Origin: Notospermus geniculatus | Taxonomy: Eukaryota; Nemertea; Pilidiophora; Heteronemertea; Lineidae | DNA length: 64,000 nucleotides | Direction: 5' to 3' | Assembly: GCA_002633025.1 (NCBI GenBank) | Contig: NMRB01001409.1 | Location: forward strand, 30,340 to 94,339 | Part shown: one piece after another, positions 23,250 to 35,144 of the stretch | How positions within the stretch are numbered: the first letter of the stretch is position 1 | How the letters are laid out: the number at the start of each line of letters is the position of its first letter | Program-made: the position numbers and the translations under genes | The notes under the pieces: model-generated | Seen by the model: the letters and a program-made list of their open reading frames with translations, nothing else | Told to the model about the DNA's origin: nothing | Databases searched by the model: none

Positions 23250-24100
23250 AGCGTGTAGGATCAGGACTGGACGACATTCACCCATTCAGTGCAACTAAAA
23301 AAAGATGGCCGCCAGTGGAACTCATTGGTACCTGAAAAAATTGTCACCTCTAGTTATCCCGGTGTTGTGTGCCGACTTCGAAATGTTGAAGGCTGTAGCC
23401 CTGAAGTTTTTAGTTTTGGAATCTATCCAATTTGTGCTGTGGCAATGCAGACTTTAGAACTACCAGTATTCTGCCCGAGATGAAAAATCCTTGCTAAAAA
23501 TTTGTCTCGAGTTCCATAGAATAGTACATGTACATGTAATGCGAAGTAAGAAGTTTTGGTGTACCAACGGGGTTGATAATGTGCCGCTAACAGTTGCCAA
23601 ATTGAGCAGATTGAGAGGCGTGGCATGTGGACATGTGAGATGTCAGCATCAGTCGATTGCTGGGCAGATTGGCTTTCAAACATCCTTTGTTCACTGAAGA
23701 TTTTTTTGTGGATAATAGCATAGCATAGTAAATTGGGCGTTTTTGGTCCTGTTGGATCTTTGAACATGACGACAAATGCCTTATGCTTCAAATTACTTTT
23801 TCAGCTCTCGTGTTTCTTTTTGCGAAACAATGTAATGTTGCAACATGATACAGCCCTATGATATGTCCAACTGTTACAAGAGTTTGGTGGTTAATGTATC
23901 AAAGGAATATTCTGATGCAAAATGCTGAGATATGTGTGTAAGGAAAAAATATATATGAGTTTAATTTTACATGTATATGTTATGGAAAACAGTAAGAAAT
24001 TTAAACATGTCTCCTCAATAAACCTGGGCCGACTGCAAATTAAGTCTAATATAAATAGTGCTACTGGCACCTATCACTAGTTAGTTGAAAGGCATTTTCC
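23250..24100. other. Intergenic, no gene recognised
   Basis: A 122-codon minus frame at 23423-23791 has no recognised domain, acceptor/donor pair or homologue. I do not call it a gene. Confidence 0.4.
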
Positions 24101-24103
24101 CAT

Positions 24104-25379
24104 TAAGGCCAGCATTTTTAGCTCACCTGTGAGCTTTTGTCGTGGTGCAGCGTCCGTCGTCCGACATCGTCGTCCGTTAGCAGGGCACGTTTCGTAACCG
24201 CTGGAGATATTGATCTGAAACTTGGTACATATATACCCCTAGGTCAGATGACCTATGACACCAAGTTTCGGTCCGATTCGATTCTTGGCTTGGGCTCCAG
24301 GTGGCCAAAACCAAAAACACAAAAAGTGAAATAACTCCTGAACTAATGACTGGATCATCTGCAAATTTTTATCATATGTGTATCTAATTAGGATACACAA
24401 CATATATAACGGGTGTTTGATTTGGCCTACTTTTCAAGGTCACAGTTTTGGCCCACTTTGACCTACTTTTCAAGGTCAGAGTTTTGGCCCAATCGGACAT
24501 CCAGTATGGCCACCAGGTGGCGTAACCTGAAAATCATCTAAGTGCTATAACTCAGGAAAGGCTTGACCCAGAGTGCTCAAACTTGATATTGACCTCCCTC
24601 TAGATGACCTTTACAAGGATGTCAAATTGTGGCCTGATTAAACTTCCAATATGGCTGCCAGGTGGCGTAACACGAAAATCATCAAATGGGCTATAACTCG
24701 GGATCGACTTGATCCAGAGTACTCAAACATGCTATGTGGCTCCCTCTAGATGACCTTTATGTGCATGTGAAGTTTTGGCCCGATCGGACATCCAATATGG
24801 CTGCCAGGTGGCATGACCCAAAAATCGTTAAAGTCCTGCATTTTGGGAATGACTTGACCCAGATTGCTCATAACTGACATGTACCTCTCTCTGTCATTAT
24901 ACTATTATTATGTCCAAACGGGTGAGCACATGGTCCATGGACCATTTTTTATTCCTTGTTTCGCGTGCCCGCGGCTAGGTGAAAATGGGAAAAAATGAAG
25001 AACAAAAATATTTTTCAGGGTTTTCGCGAGCCCGCCGCTCCAAATACTTGCCAAAATGGGAAAAAAAATTATTTTGTAAGTGTGACAATTGCCTTGACGT
25101 CGGACACGCCAGTCGACGTGGCCTTGTCGTTCAAGCACAGGATGTTTGGTATTCCCCCACTTACACATCCCAGTAGTCAGATGAAAACAGCAACACCAGA
25201 GAAAGTTGACCCTTTATTTTGGAATACAATTTTTTTTTCCTTTTCCTCCGCTATTCAGAGGCCTTGGATAACTTTCGAGAAATAAAAAAACAAAATTCTA
25301 ATTTTATTTTTCTGCCCTCCTCTGATGGAGGTGCTGAAAAAAGCTCGTGAGACAAGGAATAAAAAAATGCTGGCCTAAC
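24104..25379. mobile_element. Possible composite element bounded by AGGCCAGCATTTTT ends
   Basis: The left boundary ttaaggccagcattttt (24104) is the complement of aaaaaaatgctggcctaa (25363-25379). Between them lie the TTTTTAGCTCAC repeat (24117-24890) and an inverted-repeat segment (24940-25375). Whether this is one mobile unit or two nested ones is open. Confidence 0.5.
24117..24890 (+). repeat. TTTTTAGCTCACCTGTGAGC repeat with tandem modules
   Basis: It has a hairpin head, a cgtccgtcgtccg tract, then gcacgtttcgtaaccgctgg. Repeated modules contain ggcccgatcggacatccaat and atggctgccaggtggc. Confidence 0.75.
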
Positions 25380-25470
25380 TAAAGAGCGATAGGCACCAAA
25401 TGCACCAATGGACCTTCTGTGCAGTCGGCCCTGGTCCAGTGATCCTTGACAGTCAAGCTGGTGCTTGCTT

Positions 25471-25962
25471 TTTAGCTCACTGCTGTGAGCTATTACGATG
25501 GTGCAGCGTCCGTTGTCCGTCGTCGTCGTTGTCAGTTAGCAGGGCACGTTTCGTAACCGCTGAGGCTATTGATCTGAAACTTGGTACATATATACCCCTA
25601 GGCCAGATGACCCACGACACCAAGTTTCGGTCCGATTCGACTCTCAGTTTGGCCACCAGGTGGCAGAAACCAAAAACACAAAAAGTGCAATAACTCCTGA
25701 ACTAATGACTAGATCATCTCCAAATTTTTATCATAGGTGTAGCTAATAAGGATACATAACATATATAACGGGTTTTTGATTTGACCTACTTTTCAAGGTC
25801 ACAGAGGTCAAAGTTCGACAAAAGTGACGAACCTGCCACAGTTTGTCATTATTTCACCGAGCAACTTCATATCTTGCATAAACATGCATTGGAGGGGTAC
25901 CTTAAAAAATACCAAGTTTCGGCCCGATTCGACATCCAATATGGCCGCCAGGTGGCGTAACC
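25471..25962 (+). repeat. Second TTTTTAGCTCACTG repeat, cut by gap
   Basis: It is highly similar to 24117-24450 (cgtccgttgtccgtcgtcg, cacgtttcgtaaccgctga, cttggtacatatatacccct). It ends at the N run. Confidence 0.8.
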
Positions 25963-26360
25963 NNNNNNNNNNNNNNNNNNNNNNNNNNNNNNNNNNNNNN
26001 NNNNNNNNNNNNNNNNNNNNNNNNNNNNNNNNNNNNNNNNNNNNNNNNNNNNNNNNNNNNNNNNNNNNNNNNNNNNNNNNNNNNNNNNNNNNNNNNNNNN
26101 NNNNNNNNNNNNNNNNNNNNNNNNNNNNNNNNNNNNNNNNNNNNNNNNNNNNNNNNNNNNNNNNNNNNNNNNNNNNNNNNNNNNNNNNNNNNNNNNNNNN
26201 NNNNNNNNNNNNNNNNNNNNNNNNNNNNNNNNNNNNNNNNNNNNNNNNNNNNNNNNNNNNNNNNNNNNNNNNNNNNNNNNNNNNNNNNNNNNNNNNNNNN
26301 NNNNNNNNNNNNNNNNNNNNNNNNNNNNNNNNNNNNNNNNNNNNNNNNNNNNNNNNNNNN
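25963..26360. other. Assembly gap
   Basis: A run of 398 Ns followed by a 12-G run. The gap lies in or next to a high-copy repeat. Confidence 0.99.
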
Positions 26361-26708
26361 GGGGGGGGGGGGCTATCAATAGGCCTATTAGCGATCACCG
26401 ACCTGGTATGTACATTCCCATGCCGCCGCACCCGCGTTGACAATTGCCCCTTCCGGAGCAGACCAAGACATCCCGTGCCAACCATTGCAACTTGGGGTCT
26501 GCCTTAACTCCTGGCTTTGGTCTAAATTTCCCGTCACTGTCGACCTCAACATTTGCTTTTAACTTCGCGGCCTTTGGACACAAAAATGCCATCTCTGTAG
26601 GACGGTATACCGGCGAGATACTGTTTTAGACGCGAGTCTGGCACTCTGGTCGCCATAATGTCATCTCCCGGCACGTGTTACACTTGCGAGCATGACGAAT
26701 TTCAAACT

Positions 26709-26810
26709 GGGTATCCTTTAGGTTCCTAAAGGGTACCCAGCACGTACCTGGGTGCCATTTAGGGATACCCAGGTTGGACCTGGGTACCCTTTAGGGGTAC
26801 CCAGGGCGAC
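26709..26810. repeat. Compound palindrome built on TACCCAGG / CCTGGGTA
   Basis: Words such as gtatcctttagg, cctaaagggtacccag, acctgggt and acccaggt alternate in both orientations, giving nested hairpins. Confidence 0.65.
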
Positions 26811-26879
26811 ATTCACCCTTTTGGCGTTAATATGCCCAGGCAACGGAAGAAGAGGACCCTGCCGTTGGCCGGGAGCGGA

Positions 26880-27074
26880 CAAGCCGATTAGGCCTACTGG
26901 GTCTATATGATCTAGTGTAGCATCCATAGATGTTCCCCATTTGCTGATGTCCGGGGAATAATCTTTGTCCGCCCCGAATACCGAAGCATCAGAAACAATC
27001 ATAGATGTTACAACTATCATATACACTAGTGCGTCCATCGGAAAATGCGAGAAAGAACCTCGGGGAAACTCCAC
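26880..27074 (-). CDS. Possible first exon of a small secreted protein
   Basis: From ATG at 27074 or 27038 the frame reads MDALVYMIVVTSMIVSDASV, which looks like a signal peptide, followed by FGADKDYSPDISKWGTSMDA. No conserved domain, convincing donor or second exon was found. Downstream the frame runs into the palindromic tract at 26709-26810. It may be chance. Confidence 0.25.
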
Positions 27075-27934
27075 TAGTTTATTGGATTATATACTAAAAT
27101 TGGGATGCTTTGGGATGGGATCCTCATCTAACAGTCATTTTCTACCTCTTAGTCATCAGTAAAGTCAGAGAGATGGCCAAATTTCTAACTGATAAGGAGA
27201 TTTAGTCGGTGTGTTGGGATTTCCCCACCAACCAGATGGGCTGTCATCAGAGACAAGTAGGCCTAGTAAATTCTATTCGGTGACAACAGGTGTCATCCAT
27301 ACGGCAGCCTGTCGTCTTCACGTACCAATGACTATTTTCCCACTTCAAAAGAAATACTCGCAAAAAAGAGACAGAAAATCGTTCGTTGTGGGAATGGATA
27401 TAACCACAGCGTGCTCTATTCTTTGCGTTTGTTAAATGTAAACAGTAACAAATACTCCCATTGGTCGAAATCTAATTATTCTGACCTATGACCTTCAATC
27501 TGCATACCACAATGGGAATTCATGGAATATGCGTTGATCTCGCCGACGACAATCGGAAATTGCCGAGTGTAAGATTTCCTTTTGCAAATGAGGTCAGAGG
27601 TCTGCTTATGATAAAACCGAAACCTAAATTCGAGCCAGAGCTCGGGCCGTCGATACATGAATAGATCACAAGTTCGGTGTTTATTGGATCATATACTAAA
27701 ATGGGGATGCTTTTGGGAGGGGATCCTCATCCAACAGTCATTTTCTACCTCTTAGTCATCAGCAAAGTCGGAGAGATGGCCAAATTTCTAACTGATAAGG
27801 AGATTTAGTCGGTGCGTTGGGATTTTCCCACCAACCAGATGGGCTGTCATCAGAGACAAGTAGGCCTATGTAGTAAATTCTATTCGGTGACAACAGGTGT
27901 CCTCCAATTACAGCAGCCTGTCGTTTTCACGTAC

Positions 27935-28050
27935 AGTCGACTCTCGTAATACCGCCACAGACAATTGACATTCTCGCTTGAAGGCATTTCAACATTGGCA
28001 GCAACAATACACTCGTTGTACCGCCACTGGCGGTATAACGAGAGTCGACT
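27935..28050. mobile_element. Tigger/pogo-like element in array copy 2 (TA target)
   Basis: The ends are cagtcgactctcgtaatacc and ggtataacgagagtcgactc. Flanking TA and an empty site in array copy 1 (ttcacgtaccaatgac) give a TA duplication. CAGT...CTCG...ATACCG ends resemble Tigger/pogo termini. Confidence 0.75.
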
Positions 28051-28177
28051 CTAGCAATGACTATTTTTCCACTTGAAAAAAAATACTCGCCAAAAAGAGA
28101 CAGAAAATCGTTCGTTGTGGGAATGGATATAACCACAGCGTGCTCTATTCTTTGCGTTTGTTAGATGTAAACAATAG

Positions 28178-28314
28178 GGAGGTTGAGATCAGCGAATTAT
28201 CACGGATCCTTATACGTATATGGATAGAATTCTGTACAACGAGGAGAAATTTTGTGTACATTTCGATCCGTATACGTATAAGGATCCGTGATAAGTCGGC
28301 TAATCTCAACCTCC
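28178..28314. mobile_element. Palindromic element, GGGAGGTTGAGAT ends, in array copy 2
   Basis: The arms are gggaggttgagatcagcg and complement; the inner arms are cacggatccttatacgtata. It lies after TA. The end gggaggtt resembles the 46395-46512 element. Confidence 0.7.
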
Positions 28315-28318
28315 TTAA

Positions 28319-28567
28319 AGGAGCTGGACGTCCAAGTTGTAAACACTCGCTCACTGGTTCTCTATCCACCGACGCCTGTGGTGCTGCCACCTATTGTCGG
28401 TGATATGTACTGACGTGAATATCGTGAGTGAGTTGCATCGGACCGGGAACCAGTCTAACGATCACGGGGCGCTACTGGTGCTGCCACCTGCACGAAGGAA
28501 TAAAACTAGTTTGCCGACCATGTTTGTAAACAAACCAGCTTGTTTACAACTTCGGCGTCTAACTCCT
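28319..28567. mobile_element. AGGAG/TTAA element in array copy 2
   Basis: It is flanked by TTAA at 28315-28318 and 28568-28571 and matches 4049-4298 over its whole length. Confidence 0.85.
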
Positions 28568-29739
28568 TTAATAACAATACTCCCATTGGTCGAAATCTAA
28601 TTATCTGACCTCTGATTTTCAATCTGCATAACACAATGGGAATTCATGGAATATGCGTTGATCTCGCCGACGACAATCGGAAATTGCCGAGTGTAAAATT
28701 TCCTTTGCAAATGAGGTCAGAGGTCCGCTTATGATAAAACTGAAACCTAAATTCGAGCCAGAGCTTGGGCCGTCGATAGGTGAATAAATCACAGTGACGT
28801 GTTTATTGGCGTATTTAAATTGGTGGGATGCTTTGGGAGGGAATCCTCATCCAACAGTCATTAATTTCTACTTCTTAGTCATAGTAAAGTCGGAGAGATG
28901 GCCAAATTTCTAACTGGTAAGGAGATTTAGTCGGCGTGTTGGGATTTTACCACCAATCAGATAGGCTGTCATCAGAGACAAGTAGGCCTAGTTCTATTCG
29001 GTGACAACAGTCGTGTCATCCAATTACAGCGGCCTGTCATCTTCGAGTACCAATGACTATTTTTCCACTTCAAATGAAATACTCGCCGAAAAGAGACAGA
29101 AAATCGTTCGTTGTGCTCTATTTTTCCGTTTGCTAAATGTAAACAATAACAAATACTCCCATTATTATTTTGACCTCTGACCTTCAATCTGCATAACATA
29201 ATGGGAATTCATGGAATATGCGTTGATCACGCCGACGGCAGTCGGAAATTGCCGAGTGTAAGATTTCCGTTTGCAAATGAAGTCAGAGGTCTGCTTACCG
29301 GGTATGATAAAACCGAAATCTAAATTCGAGCCCGAGCTCGGGCCGTCGATACATGAATAGATCACAAGTTCGGTGTTTATTGGATTATATGCTAAAATTG
29401 CGATGCTTTGGGAGGAGATCCTCATCCAACAGTAATTTCCTACCCCTTACATGTCTTAGTCATCAGTAAAGTCGGAGAGATGGCCAAATTTCTAACTGAT
29501 AAGGAGAGTTAGTCGGTGTGTTGGGATTTTACTACCAACCAGATTCTTTGCGTTTGTTAAATGTAAACAATAACAAATACTCCCATTGGTCGAAATCTAA
29601 TTATTCTGACCTCTGACCTCCAATCTGCATAACACAATGGGAATTCATGGAATATGCGTTGATCTCCCCGACGACAATCGGAAATTGCCGAGTGTAAAAT
29701 TTCCGTTTGCAAATGAGGTCAGAGGTCCACATCATAAGC

Positions 29740-30030
29740 GGACCGGGCGTATCAGATATTTCGTTTACATGTCTTTAAGGCCTCGAAACCTATACTTACA
29801 GTTGACGATTTTGAAAAATGTCTTTGTTATAGAAAATACCGTCTGTAAAAGGAAATGGGCCGGCAAAACAGATTCGTCAGTCATTTAAACAGCGACGACA
29901 TGAACGACTTTTGATTTCAGTAAACGTATTTTATTCTGCGACCGGTCTGCATTTTCAGGGGACGGATCAGCATTTCTTTACTACCGACCTCTGTCGTTCT
30001 ACTGATTCTATCTCTTGTCTAACTTTTTAC
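29740..30030. other. Spacer before the GPCR cluster
   Basis: No gene was recognised. It separates the tandem array from the 3' end of GPCR-1. Confidence 0.4.
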
Positions 30031-30300
30031 AGAATGAAATTAGCCGTCCTAGCTTCTGCTTCACGTCATTTCTGTGCTTCTTTCCACCCCCAATACAGTA
30101 CATGTAAAGATAAAAAATTATTCCATAATTACATTCCCAGATTTGAAAAACGATGATATCCTGACTGTAAAACCGTAATCGCCAATATTTGTTGCTTCAT
30201 ATCATAGTGATTCCTGACTTCCGGGAGTCCTATGATGACGTCATACAATCTGTATGGAATTGACGTCATGACGTATGCGACACTGACGAGGATCCACATT

Positions 30301-31444
30301 ATCATTACCAACTTTCGCTGTCATTTTAGTTCGGATGGCCGCAGCTAGGGGCGCTCGTATTCAAGATTGCTGCTCCCACGGAAACCTCGGTTCCTAGGCC
30401 TGTCAGATTTGAATGGAATGCTGTCGTAAAGATTATGCAGTTACAACGTGCATAATCAACCATGACATGTGGGTAGGCCTAAGTGATCAGTGGGACGTAA
30501 AATTCGTAAGTATTCCCTTTTATGACCTAACACAACACCAACAAACCACTGATCACTGATATTGATCATAATCTTTACCACAGCAATCCATTCAATTCTG
30601 ACAGGCCTAGATGTGCTGTGCTGTTCTGTTCTCCTCCCACTTAAATAGGAGTCCAGAAATGAAGAAAATCACGCAATTTATGCAAATATTTCAGCAAAAC
30701 GAATATGTTTAGCAATGATTTTTTGATGAATGATAAATAATACCATTACTCTCCCAGTACAACAAACATTAGGGAATAATTTCACTGATTTCATGCTGAT
30801 TTCGGACATTTTGCAAACGCTCTTTGTTTTCCTAATTAATGAAGCTGATGTCACATTTTTCTTTCATGATTATGTAGTTCACATTATAAAATATTATATC
30901 TGAAGTTATCATGAAAATCAAACAACTGCAACATAATGAAAAATTAGTTGGGAAAGTGGTTCCGAAAGTGAACAGCCCCTTTGGTTGAATGGACCATATT
31001 TCAACCAAAAAATGGAAGTGGATGGATGTTTTGAAAAAGAATACTTTTCTATAGGATTCTATTGACCAACACCTCTAGTTTAACAAGCCAGGTGAAATAG
31101 AACAAATCCGCCTCATACTTTTTGTCAAATTGCATTAGAAAATCATGTATTTCAACATTTTTCACATTTCTAAAGGCCTCATAATAGTAGCACTCGACTA
31201 CTCATTTTCAACAGCAAAAAGGAAGCGTATGAACTATTTCCTTTTGGTTTAAAATTGATATGTCTGCCTTTGTAGACACCTGAAGATGTCATATCCAGGT
31301 GAAATATTTCATTTTCGTTACTTATGTGACCATAGGAAGGGTTTTTCCTTTGCCGCCTATATATTGACTGTACATACACTGGGCATGGCCATAGCGTCAT
31401 GGCCGCGCCTGAGCACTGTCGATGGTAGCGAAAGTTGGTAATGT
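30301..31444. mobile_element. 1.14-kb inverted-repeat element inside GPCR-1 exon 3
   Basis: The ends attaccaactttcgct (30304-30319) and agcgaaagttggtaat (31427-31442) are exact complements. Alignment with intact paralogues shows the GPCR frame resuming on both sides. No transposase was found. A smaller element is nested at 30394-30610. Confidence 0.82.
30394..30610. mobile_element. 217-bp palindromic element nested in the above
   Basis: The ends ctaggcctgtcag and ctgacaggcctag are exact complements. The arms extend ~43 bp with few mismatches (gaatggaatgctgt, gtaaagattatg). Confidence 0.82.
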
Positions 31445-31790
31445 GGTGAGGTGTCTTGTCTCCTTTTCTTTACTTCTTTGTCCCTCCTGACTGACGCCTT
31501 TGACGCCTCTCGCCTTTGATGCACTACTGAATACCTTTATGATCCAAACATTGCAAGACACAATTACACAGAAAGGTAAAATAGTGCCAATTGTCAACTG
31601 TGAGGCATTTCCAATCGTTTCCAGATATGGGGCGTGGGGAACTGACATGCGCAAAAACCTTTCGCCTGAAAAAGATTGACGCCTTTTATTCTGTATGAGT
31701 TAGGAGAAGTGGAAACCCTGCAGTAGACCAGATGCCAATATTCTCATGCATTCATGCATCTCAACACCGGGAACACTGATAAATTTCGTT

Positions 31791-32111
31791 ACTATAGTCT
31801 GTTTAAGTCATCTGGAGCTCGATGGGGGTATGTCAATCAAACCCCTAGTAACCGGACAACAATGGACTTAGGGTTTACTCTAAACGGTCCAACACACATT
31901 GTTTTCTAACCAGCTGAACCTTGGTTCGAAATAGAACGTACAACCAGGCCTTGATTCGAAATTGAACGGGCAGGCATAGGCATGGGATTGGCTGGAAACG
32001 TCACGTCAATAAAACGCATTTCAATAGCCAAACTTCACCAACAATACCAAGGTCTGCCTGACAACCAAAGGTCCGCCCATCGAGCTCCAGATGATTTAAA
32101 CGTACTATAGT
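31791..32111. mobile_element. Inverted-repeat element in GPCR-1 intron 2
   Basis: The arms are actatagtctgtttaagtca and its near-complement, both including catctggagctcgatggg. The total is about 320 bp. Confidence 0.75.
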
Positions 32112-32639
32112 GTATGTATGAAGTTACGATTTGCATGACGGGGTGGTCGAGCTCCTCCTGCTAAGGGGCATCTGATCCTGATCAAGCCACTAGGTGGACC
32201 ACACTCTTACCAAAATGATACACCAACCTCACCTGTTACGTCATCCCGTACAAGCTTGAAGGTGAAGAATATGTAAAGATTGAGACCGCAAACCAGCCTA
32301 GGAACGTCAGGATGATGGTTGTACGGGCACGGCGTGTGGTGCAGAGCCGCGGAGCAACCATCGGAAATCTGACCACTATCAATCTGTCCGCCGTCATCTC
32401 AGCCAAGAAAAATCCAGATAAGACGCCAAAAGCGTACGCCTGATACCACATCAACCTATAATGTATAATCAAAAGATAACGAATGAAAAAAATAGCCCCG
32501 CTGTTGCGGGCGTAACCCCTCGGCCTGTGTGTTTTACTGAAAGAAGATATGGGAAGTGGTATACCCTGTAATGAAGCTGAAATGGAGTAGTTGTACATTA
32601 ATTTGTTACCTGGAGGGTTGGTGGTTTTAGGTAATTGCC

Positions 32640-33410
32640 GTCAATATTGTGAGTGAATTGGAGACTAAAAATCCAAAGCATTTTCAAGTTAGAGCGTTCA
32701 CGTCGTTGACCAATCAGATATCAGCTTTTGACCTCTGTCACCTTGAAATGAAGGTGTAATCAAAAACCCGTCTGATATGTTGTGTACCCTGACTGGATAC
32801 ACCCACCATAAAAATTTCATGAAGTTTCTATGCCTAGTTTAGGAGTAATCGCAAATTTTGTCATTTCACTATGTGCCCCCTGGTGGCCAAAGTAGGAATC
32901 AGATCCGGCCGATTTTCAATAGCGAGAAGCGTCATGTTATGAGGTATCAACATACAAAATGTGAGACGAAAATTCCAAAGCATTCTTAAGTTAGAGCGTT
33001 CACGTCGTTGACCAATCAGATTTCAGCTTTTGACCTCTGCGACCTTGAAATGTAGGTCAAATCAAAAACCCGTCTGTATGTTGTGTACCTTGACTGGATA
33101 CACCCACCATAAAAATTTCATGAAGTTTCGATGACCAGTTTAGGAGTAATCGCAAATTTTGTGTTTTCACTATGTGCCCCCTGGTGGCCAAAGTATGAAT
33201 CAGATCCGGCCGATTTTCAATAGCGAGAAGCGTCATGTCATGCGGTATCACCATACAAAATTTGAGATGAAAATTCCGAAGAATTCTCAAGTTAGAGCGT
33301 TCACGTCGTTTGTGTGACGACGACGGACGACGACGACATACGCACAGACAGACGCCAGCGTGATGACAATACCCCGAAGACCCTGATGGGCCTCGGGGTG
33401 AAAATGACTG
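32640..33410 (-). repeat. TTAGCTCAC-class repeat, minus orientation, ~304-bp modules
   Basis: Two modules (starting near 32685 and 32990, part of a third at 33291) contain gttagagcgttcacgtcg and tgtgccccctggtggccaaa. The head with a gacgacgacggacgacg tract lies at 33305-33400. It sits in GPCR-1 intron 1 and has the same plan as 15531-16370. Confidence 0.75.
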
Positions 33411-33629
33411 CCTTTTTGCTGATTTGGGAAGTGTTGCCTCAACCATTCAACTCTGGCCTGTTCGGAATCCTTTCGGACTGAAAAAAACGGCATGAGCTTA
33501 CTGCAGAACGAAAAGTGTTAACGGTTCCAAGCTAGTTCAACAAGCACTGTAGTATCGGCCACAGCGAGAGCTGTCATGTAGTTACAAGTGGAGATTCTTC
33601 GGTTGTCATTTTGTAGTGTTATGATGATA

Positions 33630-34202
33630 CACTCTAAAAAATTTCTTGTCGTACTGACAAGCTGGAACTCGTTCTCAGCCATATGCTTAAATTGGCAGGG
33701 TCTATCTTGTCAATTGAAAACTTGTCATCCTCCGAAAAGAGACATCTTATCATTGAAACAAATACGTCTTGTCATTCAGGCTAAACAAAAATTAAAAATT
33801 ATGCGCCAAGAGACTGTTATACGGCAGTTACAAGTACTAACAACAGCTACATATGACAGAAAAAACCTACCAAATTTCAGAGCCTACGATGGGATTCGAA
33901 ACCACGACCTATGAAACATACAAACTATTAGACATAACCCCTAAACCCACGCGGCTAATGAGGCAACGATGGTGACAGCATTCTTAGAGTTTGAAACTGA
34001 GCGATGAATGTGAAGGAAGCGCATGCACAATAATGTCCTGCCACCTGCAACTTATCGCCATAACTAGATATCTTGTCATTTGGACAAACTGACCTAGTCA
34101 CAGAAATGTGCGACTCGCCATGACAAGTAACTCGTCAGATTGACCAAAGCATATCGTCAATATTCGCAGACAAGATGCGGTCACAAGCATTTTTTAAGAG
34201 TG
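33630..34202. mobile_element. 573-bp CACTA-like element inside GPCR-1 exon 1
   Basis: The ends are cactctaaaaaatt and attttttaagagtg, with a 3-bp duplication ata at 33627-33629 and 34203-34205. CACT ends with a 3-bp duplication fit the EnSpm/CACTA superfamily. A tRNA-like segment (33882-33962, minus) carries the B-box-like ggtttcgaatcc. Confidence 0.82.
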
Positions 34203-34369
34203 ATAGACATGATGTTTCCAAAGAGTCCCAAAGCAACGACGAATGTCCACGTGTATTTGTTCATTATCATATAGACAAGGCGGAAGACGATAAGCGAAGG
34301 GTCCTCTCCGCTTGCTGTAGATGAGGACTCATTATATTCAGCGACACCAAGCGATGCATTCTCCATCCT

Positions 34370-35144
34370 CCCTTAAGAAATGGTTGAGTTCCCTGGGTTG
34401 AATTCCAATATCACGACGGTCGCAATCATGTGAATTTATCTCACGGTCTTCCAAGAGATATTTCCTTCCTACAGACTCTCAGACTGGCCGTAACAATCGA
34501 CTTTATGTGCAGACTGAGTGAGAGGCTCTAGGACCGTCTTGTGCTCCAACTTGGCAAACTAACAGCATTATCAAAGTAATGACAGATATCCGCGCCGTGT
34601 AAGTCACGAATCAAACCAGCGACAGAGAGGTGAATAAGCGAAGACACTTTTCTATTCATACACGATTGAAAACAGCTCGGAACTACTAAAAATAGGAAGC
34701 TGAGGTTAATAATAATTAGGAAGAGGATTACAGTGTTTGCACTGGGTTTCTATTTTGTACCATAGGTCTCTACTTCGTACATCAAAGTCTCCACCCCACG
34801 ACGGCCCAGGTCCAAAACCACGACAAAGTAAACAAGCCACTTCATCTGATGTCTGATTAAGACTTGATCAGCCAATCGACAAACCGATGACTGCAGCTGT
34901 TCTCAGATGAATTCGACAAATAACATTCTCGCATTTGGTGCAGAAACTGAAAAGGGGTCGCGACAAACGTCATTAGTGCACGTGCCGTCTCGTCATACTT
35001 GTACATACCGTAGGCTGCAAGACGGCGTGTGCACCTCCGAGCGCTAGGTCACTGGATTTGAACGTTATGAAGTTGCCATTCGCAAGCGAGCAAAGGGCCT
35101 ATGGTACCCGGTCCCCATCTCTGGATTCTGATTTCTTTTGATAA
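34370..35144. other. Spacer between GPCR-1 and GPCR-2
   Basis: No coding signal was seen. It would hold the GPCR-1 promoter and the GPCR-2 3' UTR. Confidence 0.4.

Larger units (their letters stand above)
27076..29735 (+). repeat. Four-copy tandem array of ~600-bp units
   Basis: Units start at the word gtttattgga at about 27076, 27677, 28798 and 29369. Each unit includes ggatgctttgggagg, gagatggccaaatttctaac, gacagaaaatcgttcgttgtg and gaattcatggaatatgcg. Copy 2 is 1.1 kb because three elements are nested in it; copy 4 lacks ~200 bp internally. Copies differ by scattered substitutions, so the array is not brand new. Confidence 0.9.
30036..34366 (-). pseudogene. GPCR-1: class A GPCR pseudogene split by transposons
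   Basis: Exon 1 is 34366-34203 plus 33629-33501, exon 2 is 32455-32233, and exon 3 is 31664-31445 plus 30300-30036. The N-terminus (MENASLGVAEYNES) has two sequons, unlike the other copies. A 573-bp element splits exon 1 between TM1 and TM2 and a ~1.14-kb element splits exon 3 before TM6. Other lesions are an early TAA after TM2, a net +2 in TM4 and a frameshift after the YDM motif at the start of TM7. Splice acceptors of exons 2 and 3 are intact (tatag, tttttcag). The TM7/helix-8 code (FYLY, CIGGGKK) is still legible, so inactivation is fairly recent. Confidence 0.88.

Noticed and set aside
23423-23791. 122-codon minus-strand frame
   Set aside because: No domain, no splice signals; it is interleaved with an equally long plus frame.
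26395-26592. Minus-strand frame with CSGRGNCQRGC, EGF-like at first sight
   Set aside because: There are too few cysteines for an EGF domain, no partner exons, and it is next to a gap with a G run.
29637-29888. 83-codon plus-strand frame at the end of the tandem array
   Set aside because: It is mostly array repeat sequence, and the same frame is broken in the other units.
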